NCBI GenBank assembly: GCA_034438135.1
Contig: DAOTTL010000363.1
Coordinates: 1-13,431 of the forward strand
Direction of reading: 5' to 3'
DNA from: Paraktedonobacter sp034438135
GTDB lineage: Bacteria; Chloroflexota; Ktedonobacteria; Ktedonobacterales; Ktedonobacteraceae
Length of the DNA stretch: 13,431 bases
Positions 1 to 5,768 of this stretch are shown here, piece by piece. Each line of letters starts with the position of its first letter. The stretch's first letter is position 1. The notes below the pieces were generated by a model. It searched no databases. It was given only the letters and a program-made list of their open reading frames with translations, and was not told where the DNA came from. The translations under genes and the position numbers were made by a program.

Positions 1-183
1 CTATCATTTAAGTACCTCATAAAGAAACAGAATACTATATCATTAAGTACTATACAGGAGAAAGCTCTGAAAAAAGCCCTGAAATTGTTAAGAAACTTTA
101 AAAGATTCAGAAATGGTTGCCACAAACCGTTGAGGTCGATTATATTGGAGACTTTTGATGATTATTGTTTTGTTTTCTTTTCT
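1..183. other. AT-rich left edge with possible decayed coding sequence
   Basis: GC is about 31% by hand count over the first 180 bases, well below the rest of the window. Plus-strand frame 1 is open from the window edge to a TGA at 187-189, so a partial C-terminus of about 62 codons is formally possible, but its lysine/leucine/phenylalanine-rich translation resembles nothing I recognise. Plus-strand frame 3 has a more protein-like composition (it includes EYYIIKYYTGE and KWLPQTVEVDYIGDF) but is cut by stops at 9-11 and 99-101, as expected of a decayed gene end. An imperfect direct repeat, TATCATTTAAGTAC (2-15) and TATCATTAAGTAC (38-50), lies here. I cannot assign a function or show that anything is expressed. 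Confidence 0.3.
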
Positions 184-1314
184 TTATGAGAGAAGGGCAC
201 GGGCAATGACAATCCGCTGAATCTGGTTAGTTCCTTCAAAAATCTGCGATACTTTGATGTCGCGCATATACCTCTCGACAGGATAATCGTTTACATAACC
301 TGCGCCTCCCAGGATCTGAACGGCATTGGTGGTAACTTCCATAGCCATGTCTGTAGCAAAACACTTGGCCATAGAGGCATACATGCCAGCACTCTGACCA
401 TGATCGAGTTTATAAGCGGCTTCGTAGACGAGAAGGCGAGCGGCCTCGATCTTCATGGCCATGTCTGCGAGCATAAATTGGATGGCCTGAAAAGTGTCAA
501 TGGACTGACCAAATTGTTCGCGTTCGTGGGCGTAGTGTTTAGCGGTCTCAAATGCAGCCTGTGCGACACCTACGGCGATAGCACCGATGTTGATGCGTCC
601 ACCGTCAAGTGAAGAGAGGGCGATTTTCAGACCCTGACCCTCGGTTCCCAATCTCTGGTCAACAGGGATAGCGCAATCTGTGAAAATGAGTTCGCGCGTG
701 GGAGAGGAGTGCAGGCCCATTTTGCGCTCTGTTTTGCCGAAAGTAAAGCCATGGCTATTCTTCTCAATGATAAAGCAACTGACGCCTGCTCGTCCCTCGG
801 TAGTACGAGCCATGACAAGATAGAGGTCGGCCTCTCCACCATTGGTAACCCATGTTTTGGTGCCATTGAGGATATACTGGTTATCGCGCAACTTGGCCTG
901 ACATTGGATGCTAGAGGCATCGGAACCCGCTCCGGCTTCGCTCAGTGAGAACGCTCCTAGCATTTCGCCTGAGGCCAGAGGATGTACCCAGCGATGGAGC
1001 TGCTCTTCATCTCCAAAGTGGGCGATGCTACCCGTCACCATGTTATGAACGGAGAGACCTACGGCTGTTGCCATATCCCCCCTGGCCAGCTCTTCGTATA
1101 CTAGAACACCTGAGAAACGGCTCATAATGTTGCCGCCATGTGTTTCAGGCACCGTTATACCCATCAAACCCAACTCTCCCATCTGCCTATAGACCTGACG
1201 TGGGAAATGGTACTGTTCATCCCACTCTCCGGCATAGGGTACAAGCTGTTCCTGGGCAAAGCGTCGAGCTGTTTCGCGAATAATTGATTGCTCCTCTTCG
1301 AGGTCAAAGTTCAC
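184..1314 (-). CDS. Acyl-CoA dehydrogenase
   Basis: A 376-residue flavoenzyme of normal family length. It is predicted to introduce the alpha,beta double bond into an acyl-CoA using FAD, passing electrons to electron-transfer flavoprotein, in the cytoplasm during fatty-acid or branched-chain amino-acid breakdown. The N-terminal helical domain covers about residues 1-115. The first family signature is at 123-135 (SLSEAGAGSDASS). The beta domain follows, and the C-terminal helical domain contains YAHEREQFGQ (261-270), the QILGGAGY segment (333-340) and RDIKVSQIFEGTNQIQR (351-367). E360 of that motif is in the catalytic-base position of the short/medium-chain branch. The start is GTG at 1314, preceded by AGAGGGAG at good spacing. 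The gene has its own predicted promoter, and no other beta-oxidation gene is in the window. Chain-length specificity cannot be read from the sequence, so isovaleryl-, butyryl- or glutaryl-type activities are all possible. Confidence 0.95.
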   Translation of the reverse strand: MNFDLEEEQSIIRETARRFAQEQLVPYAGEWDEQYHFPRQVYRQMGELGLMGITVPETHGGNIMSRFSGVLVYEELARGDMATAVGLSVHNMVTGSIAHFGDEEQLHRWVHPLASGEMLGAFSLSEAGAGSDASSIQCQAKLRDNQYILNGTKTWVTNGGEADLYLVMARTTEGRAGVSCFIIEKNSHGFTFGKTERKMGLHSSPTRELIFTDCAIPVDQRLGTEGQGLKIALSSLDGGRINIGAIAVGVAQAAFETAKHYAHEREQFGQSIDTFQAIQFMLADMAMKIEAARLLVYEAAYKLDHGQSAGMYASMAKCFATDMAMEVTTNAVQILGGAGYVNDYPVERYMRDIKVSQIFEGTNQIQRIVIARALLS

Positions 1315-1347
1315 TGTTTACTCCCTCTGAAAACTAAGCAGGCCTGA

Positions 1348-1360
1348 TATGCTAAGCATA
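1348..1360. promoter_or_regulatory. Palindrome overlapping the -10, possible operator
   Basis: TATGCT-A-AGCATA is a perfect 13-base palindrome. One arm is the predicted -10 hexamer of the acyl-CoA dehydrogenase promoter, and the other covers the expected transcription start. That is a suitable place for a repressor such as the TetR- or FadR-type regulators that often control this pathway, but no regulator gene is present and the palindrome is short, so chance is possible. Confidence 0.3.
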
Positions 1361-1384
1361 GCAGGAAGCTTCTACACAAATCAA
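1355..1384 (-). promoter_or_regulatory. Predicted sigma-70-type promoter of the acyl-CoA dehydrogenase gene
   Basis: Read on the minus strand, TTGATT (1384-1379) and TATGCT (1360-1355) are separated by 18 bases. A TG one base before the -10 makes it an extended -10. Transcription would begin near 1348, giving a leader of about 34 bases before the GTG at 1314. Identified by consensus match only. Confidence 0.55.
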
Positions 1385-1450
1385 GCCTTTTACAAAGCTT
1401 TAGCTTTCTCACTTCTCCCTCTGCCGCCTGTGGTGACAGAGAAAAAAAAG

Positions 1451-1502
1451 ACCAAATGGCATATTTTGTGGGGCGAACGCTCCACAAAATATGCCATTTG
1501 GT
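1451..1502 (-). terminator. Intrinsic terminator of the kinase operon
   Basis: Two perfect 21-base arms (1451-1471 and 1482-1502) form a hairpin. A G-T wobble and two more pairs extend it to leave a GAAC loop (1475-1478). On the minus strand the stem is followed at once by C and eight Ts (complement of the A-run 1442-1449), the classic intrinsic terminator form. It lies downstream of the kinase gene ending at 1607 and just upstream of the acyl-CoA dehydrogenase promoter, so it separates the two transcription units. The stem is unusually long and AT-rich for a simple terminator. Confidence 0.75.
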
Positions 1503-1559
1503 AACTAATCAGGTGCCCTTTGTTCGCATTTGGTAACTAATCAGGTGCTCTTTGTTCGC
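1496..1559. repeat. Tandem direct duplication, two 32-bp units
   Basis: Bases 1496-1527 and 1528-1559 are the same 32-base unit, beginning ATTTGGTAACTAATCAGG, with a single difference (C at 1517, T at 1549). The first copy starts inside the right arm of the terminator hairpin. The second runs into the left arm of the next hairpin. The duplication therefore joins the two hairpins. Confidence 0.9.
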
Positions 1560-1596
1560 CGCCTGCGGCGGCGAACAAAGGGCACCTGATTAGTTA
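1534..1596. repeat. Long inverted repeat with GC-rich tip
   Basis: Left arm 1534-1563 and right arm 1567-1596 are 30 bases each with one mismatch (1549), closing on a three-base TGC loop inside a GCC/GGC tip. The right arm ends 10 bases after the stop codon of the kinase gene, so the hairpin forms in the 3' end of that transcript. The right arm also matches the upstream copy of the direct repeat (1502-1527) without any mismatch, so two alternative hairpins are possible. It has no U-run of its own; it may protect the 3' end of the mRNA or assist the terminator beyond it. Confidence 0.85.
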
Positions 1597-1606
1597 GGCC
1601 TCGCCT

Positions 1607-3466
1607 TTATGGCGCTCGCCAGACACAGACTCTGCGATCGGAACCGCCAGAGAGGATAAGTTGTCCATCGGGAGACCAGGCTGTGGCCAGAATTTTATCG
1701 GCATGTGCTTTGTAGTAGGCAAGATTCCCACCGGTTAAGGCATCCCAAATATTGAGCAATTCTGAGAAGCCACCTGAGGCTATGCGTCGGCTGTCAGGTG
1801 CCCAGCAGACTGAGCAAACCGGGCTGGTGTGCTTACGATAGACACCAACCAGTTGCTCGCTCCGAACGTCCCAGACATGGATGGTAGTGTCGTTGCCACC
1901 ATACGCAAGATATGCCCCATCGGGCGACCAGGAGACTGTATTGACCTGAGAATGATGCTGAAAGACGCGGACGTTGTTCTGTCTATGACTACCCAGGTGC
2001 CAGATGAGAACCCTCTGGTCAAAGGCAGCCGCGATATGGGCACTATCCTGGGACCAGGAGACTGAGAGAAAATTCTGAAAGCGCCGTTTCAGTCTGGCCA
2101 TGATCGTATTTGTGCTTGTATCCCAGACCGTAATGGCTCCATTCCCCGCCACGGTCAGATAGCGTCCGTCATGCGACCAGGCCAGGGATTGTGAGATGTA
2201 TGGATCGCCTGGATAGATGGATATGGTTTTACCTGTATAGGTTTCCCAGATCCGTATCTTGTTCTCGGAACAGACTGATGCTATGCGCATGTTGAGCGGG
2301 GACCAGCTCATGTGCTTGATCTGGCCACGGTGTTCCCGATATGCGCAGATGTCGTGTCCATTCCCTGCATCCCAGACGCGGATAATGGCGTCTGTGGCCG
2401 AAGCCGCGTACTTGCTATCGGACGACCAGCCAACGGCTCGCACGACCCCATAGTGGTGGTGATGGACCAGCAGAGGGACATGCGGAAGTTGTAGTAAGGA
2501 TGAGGAAGCAGCAGCACTCACCTCTGGCAATACTCTGGTTCCTGGATGTTTTTTAATCTGTTCTAAAACCTGCTTCACCTCACTGGCACTGGCTGGTCGC
2601 TTTGCCTCGTCCATATCGACCATTCTTTCGACGATCTGACGCAGAGCAGGGTCCTGTCTGAGCAGAGGGGCAAAACGAAAGGGGGAGAGCAGAGGATCGT
2701 ACCCGGTGATCATTTGATGGAGAATTGTGCCAAGGCTATAGATATCAGCGCGTGGGGTTGTTTGTGCTCTGCCATACTGTTCGGGAGCTGCATAACCGGG
2801 CGAGCCAAAGGCCATGGTATCCTTCATCTGACCCGGCTTAAAGTGGCGGGCAATGCCAAAATCGATCAGAAAAAGATGCCCTTCAGCGGTCAGAATGATG
2901 TTTGAAGGCTTCAGGTCGCGAAAGATGATTGAAGGTTTGCGCGTGTGTAAGTATTCCAGGACCTCACAAAGCTGGAGAGTGATATGGAGAGCCATAGGTA
3001 GGGGCAGATACCCATCGCGTGCCCTTTCGAAATAGGTTTCCAGAGTTTCTCCATCGATGTAGTCCATGACCAGATACCAGCGACCATTCTCAGAAAAATG
3101 TTCATAGATGCGTGGCAGATGTTTGTGCATCAGACCAGCCAGCATCAGAGCCTCGCGCTTAAAGGTCTCTACACCTTCCTCAACTGCCTGTTTGTTAGCA
3201 TTAAGCTGGCTCATCTCTTTGACTGCTACGAGGCGTTTCCCCAGATCTTTATCCTGAGCTTTGTAGACCGCACCAAAGCCGCCCTGACCGATTTGACTCA
3301 GGATCTCATATCGCTGTCTGAGTACGTTGCCAGCAGTAAGTTTCCCGGTCTTGCGAGAAGAGTTTTGGGAGTTTTTCTTCAGATCCTGGCCGCAAGAGGT
3401 GCAAAAAAGGGCCTGCGTTAGATTGGCAGCGCCACAATTTATGCAAAAAACGGTCGAGGCAGCCAT
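1607..3466 (-). CDS. Zinc-ribbon Ser/Thr protein kinase with WD40 propeller (distal copy)
   Basis: A 619-residue soluble protein in three parts. An N-terminal zinc ribbon has C8, C11, C22 and C25. A Hanks-type kinase domain covers about 53-305: glycine loop GQGGFG (60-65), ATP-anchoring K83, helix-C E105, catalytic loop FRDLKPSN with D184 and N189, DFG at 202-204 and APE at 227-229. A C-terminal propeller has seven WD40 blades ending at RVWD 363, RIWE 405, TVWD 446, LIWH 487, HVWD 530, NIWD 572 and CVWR 614, enough to close a ring. The catalytic residues are intact except that the HRD histidine is phenylalanine. No membrane segment is seen, so any sensing would go through the propeller or a partner. 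ATG at 3466 is preceded by AAAGGAAA. It lies 50 bp downstream of its paralogue and the two are probably co-transcribed. Its substrate is unknown. Confidence 0.93.
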   Translation of the reverse strand: MAASTVFCINCGAANLTQALFCTSCGQDLKKNSQNSSRKTGKLTAGNVLRQRYEILSQIGQGGFGAVYKAQDKDLGKRLVAVKEMSQLNANKQAVEEGVETFKREALMLAGLMHKHLPRIYEHFSENGRWYLVMDYIDGETLETYFERARDGYLPLPMALHITLQLCEVLEYLHTRKPSIIFRDLKPSNIILTAEGHLFLIDFGIARHFKPGQMKDTMAFGSPGYAAPEQYGRAQTTPRADIYSLGTILHQMITGYDPLLSPFRFAPLLRQDPALRQIVERMVDMDEAKRPASASEVKQVLEQIKKHPGTRVLPEVSAAASSSLLQLPHVPLLVHHHHYGVVRAVGWSSDSKYAASATDAIIRVWDAGNGHDICAYREHRGQIKHMSWSPLNMRIASVCSENKIRIWETYTGKTISIYPGDPYISQSLAWSHDGRYLTVAGNGAITVWDTSTNTIMARLKRRFQNFLSVSWSQDSAHIAAAFDQRVLIWHLGSHRQNNVRVFQHHSQVNTVSWSPDGAYLAYGGNDTTIHVWDVRSEQLVGVYRKHTSPVCSVCWAPDSRRIASGGFSELLNIWDALTGGNLAYYKAHADKILATAWSPDGQLILSGGSDRRVCVWRAP

Positions 3467-3489
3467 AGAAATTTCCTTTTACCTGGAAG

Positions 3490-3510
3490 TCCCCGCGATT
3501 TCTCCGGGGA
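3490..3510. repeat. Short hairpin between the two kinase genes
   Basis: TCCCCG (3490-3495) pairs with CGGGGA (3505-3510) around a nine-base loop in the 50-bp spacer between the kinase genes. On the minus strand there is no T-run after it, so it is not a convincing terminator. It could tune the relative expression or stability of the downstream kinase message, or be chance. Confidence 0.35.
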
Positions 3511-3516
3511 ATTTAG

Positions 3517-5511
3517 TCACGGTTGCCACACATGAATGCTGTGGTCTACACTGGCAGAGCCAATCAGCTTGCCATCGGGGGACCAGGTGACGGATGTAAT
3601 GTAGCCAGTATGTCCGGCATAGGTAGTTATTGAATTGCGCGTCACAGTGTCCCAAACATGGATAAGTCTATCGTTGCCACCGGTCGCGAGATAGCGACCA
3701 TCGTATGACCAGGCTACGCAGGTGATAGTAGCTGTCGGGTTGCGATGAATGAAGTACTTTCTGCCGCTAGAGCCATCCCAAATCTGCAAGGTCTTGTCCG
3801 AACTTACTGAAGCAAGACGCTGACCGAGTGGGGACCAGGCCAGGGCGTTGACGCGGCCAAAGTGTCCTCGATAAATATATCGATCGCGTGGTCGAAAGAG
3901 CCAGGAGGTAAAGAAATTGGCTTTCTGGTACTGAACGCTCCAAACGTGGACGAGCTTATCCTCTCCGCTAGAAGCGATATATTGACCATCATATGACCAG
4001 CCCAGAGTAAGGATCTTTGCACTGTGTCCCTCATATTTATAGAGAGTCTGACCGGTAATGGTATCCCAGATCAGGACTGTTTTATCTTCGCAAACGGAGG
4101 CGATGCGCTTGCCATCAGGTGACCAGGATAGGGCCAGAATGGGCTTGTTGTGCAGTGCTAGAGTAGTCTTGTTGTGCTCGCGGTAGGTCATGATCAGATT
4201 TGCGGTGAGCGGATTCCAGATCTGAATAGTCCCATCATTGCCTGCCGAAGCTACAAGGCTCCCATCCGGTGACCAGGCTACGGTGAGAACGCGATCCCAG
4301 TGTCCCTGGTAGGTCAACAGGTTCTCTCCACTAACAGTATCCCAGATACGCACAGTTTTGTCATAACTGGCTGAGGCTATTCTATCGTTACGCGCGGACC
4401 AGGCGACGGATGTAATGCGGCTGGTATGCTTTGTGCCGATAAAACGGGTGTTGCTCAGTGGCCGGAATGTCACATTGTGGTTGCTCGTGGCCGGATTTCG
4501 TTTCGGTGGCTGCACTCGTGCCAGACGATAGCCGCCCGTGCCATTTGTCCCAAAGCTCGCCGGGGCGACCGTTGTAAAGGCGAGGATCTTTTCGAGAGAT
4601 TGACGAATCTGTGCTACATTGGCTGGACGCTTATTTACATCTACTTCGATCATCTGCAAAATAAGTTGTTCGAGTTCGGTATGGGACGGATGCTCAGGCA
4701 GATGCAGAGGCGCGAAGTGAAAAGGCGAGTCAGAGGGATTCAGACCAGTGAGTAGTTCGTGTAAAGTGGCTCCCAGGGCATAGATGTCGGCCCTTGGGGT
4801 TGTCTGTGCTTTGCCATACTGTTCCGGCGCGGCATACCCTGTAGAGCCGAGCGCGGATGTATCTCTCGTCTGACCAGGCTTGAAGTGACGGGCAATCCCA
4901 AAATCGATCAGGTAAATATGACCCGTCGGTGTGAGCATGATATTGGCCGGCTTGAGATCGCGAAAAATCACTGGCGGATTGCGATTGTGCAAATACTCCA
5001 GGACGTTACATAGATATATGCCGATCTCGACTGCTTTCTTTACGGACAGTTTGCCGCCAACGACTTTGAGCAGATGGTCTTCAAGGGTCTCGCCCTCGAT
5101 AAAATCCATGACCAGATACCAGCGACCTCTATCAGTAAACTGTTCATAGATACGCGGCAGGTTGGGGTGAGTGAGACTGGCCAGGAGCATAGCTTCGTGT
5201 TTAAAGACATTCGTTGCCTCAATCAGTTCCTGAGGATCGAGACCTTGCTGGCTCATTTCCTTAATTGCGACCAGGCGATTGCCAAAGAGCGTATCAGAGG
5301 CTTTGTAGACAGCGCCAAAACCGCCTTTACCCAACCGCGCCAGTACACAATAGCGCTGCTTTAAAAGCTGGTTGGCGGCTAAAAGCCCGGTCTGTACTTG
5401 TCTGCTCATTGTGCTCTGTCCACGAAAGGGGTGACCGCAGAAGTAACAGAAGGTGGCTTGTATGCGGTTGGCGCTTCCACAGGCGTCGCAATAGAGAGGA
5501 GAATGTGCCAT
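3517..5511 (-). CDS. Zinc-ribbon Ser/Thr protein kinase with WD40 propeller (proximal copy)
   Basis: A 664-residue paralogue of the kinase just downstream, with the same architecture. The zinc ribbon has C8, C11, C22 and C25. The kinase domain covers about 54-310: GKGGFG 61-66, K84, E106, FRDLKPAN with D185 and N190, DFG 203-205, APE 228-230. A linker at about 311-355 is rich in Gly, Pro and Asn. Seven WD40 blades end at RIWD 388, QIWN 430, LIWD 480, HVWS 522, QIWD 576, HVWD 618 and HVWQ 660. Blades three and five carry insertions ahead of their core (about 444-457 and 526-546), which accounts for much of the extra length. The start is ATG at 5511 with CGGAG five or six bases ahead. A strong predicted promoter lies about 135 bases upstream. 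Likely a soluble kinase using the propeller to bind partners; substrates and signal are not visible. Confidence 0.93.
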   Translation of the reverse strand: MAHSPLYCDACGSANRIQATFCYFCGHPFRGQSTMSRQVQTGLLAANQLLKQRYCVLARLGKGGFGAVYKASDTLFGNRLVAIKEMSQQGLDPQELIEATNVFKHEAMLLASLTHPNLPRIYEQFTDRGRWYLVMDFIEGETLEDHLLKVVGGKLSVKKAVEIGIYLCNVLEYLHNRNPPVIFRDLKPANIMLTPTGHIYLIDFGIARHFKPGQTRDTSALGSTGYAAPEQYGKAQTTPRADIYALGATLHELLTGLNPSDSPFHFAPLHLPEHPSHTELEQLILQMIEVDVNKRPANVAQIRQSLEKILAFTTVAPASFGTNGTGGYRLARVQPPKRNPATSNHNVTFRPLSNTRFIGTKHTSRITSVAWSARNDRIASASYDKTVRIWDTVSGENLLTYQGHWDRVLTVAWSPDGSLVASAGNDGTIQIWNPLTANLIMTYREHNKTTLALHNKPILALSWSPDGKRIASVCEDKTVLIWDTITGQTLYKYEGHSAKILTLGWSYDGQYIASSGEDKLVHVWSVQYQKANFFTSWLFRPRDRYIYRGHFGRVNALAWSPLGQRLASVSSDKTLQIWDGSSGRKYFIHRNPTATITCVAWSYDGRYLATGGNDRLIHVWDTVTRNSITTYAGHTGYITSVTWSPDGKLIGSASVDHSIHVWQP

Positions 5512-5768
5512 AGCTACTCCGTTATTCGTTACGCCGCTCAGCTTAACATCACCTTTTCACCTTCCATTTTATTGCCAGATCAGTCTCTTTCTCACTTTTT
5601 CACTTTCCTTTTTTGGGAAAGATAGAGCCTGCTGAAAGATGTTTCAATCATACGTCAAGAAGAGCAAACGGTCAAATACCTTGGACTCTTGTCCTAGTTT
5701 TTGCTGTTTGGCAGACTCTGTTCAGGCCAGTTTTAGAGACATGAGGACGAGTCCTTGAGGCTCCCACA
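5512..5768 (-). other. Intergenic leader of the kinase operon
   Basis: This is the gap between the stop of the membrane protein gene and the first kinase start. It contains the promoter at 5647-5675 and then a leader of about 129 bases that is purine-rich on the minus strand (AGTGAAAAAGTGAGAAAG type). I see only weak short hairpins: CTTTCC/GGAAAG at 5603-5621 and AGGAC-GA-GTCCT near 5742. None has a proper T-run on the minus strand, so read-through from the upstream gene into the kinases is likely. No small gene is evident. Confidence 0.5.
5647..5675 (-). promoter_or_regulatory. Near-consensus promoter of the kinase operon
   Basis: On the minus strand TTGACC (5675-5670) and TATGAT (5652-5647) are 17 bases apart, each one base from the housekeeping sigma consensus. 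Transcription should begin near 5640, giving a leader of about 130 bases to the kinase ATG at 5511. This lets the two kinases be made independently of the upstream membrane protein gene. Identified by consensus match and position. Confidence 0.7.

Noticed and set aside
1496..1559. CRISPR-like repeats
   Set aside because: Only two adjacent 32-bp units with no spacer between them and no cas genes; better described as a tandem duplication.
1778..4450. DNA-level repeats across the kinase genes
   Set aside because: The recurring GACCAGGC-type and CCCAGAT-type strings are codons of the WD40 blades (the AWSPDG and IWD segments), explained by the protein repeats.
5741..5754. Possible terminator after the membrane protein gene (AGGAC-GA-GTCCT)
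   Set aside because: The stem is only five bases with a two-base loop, and no T-run follows on the minus strand.
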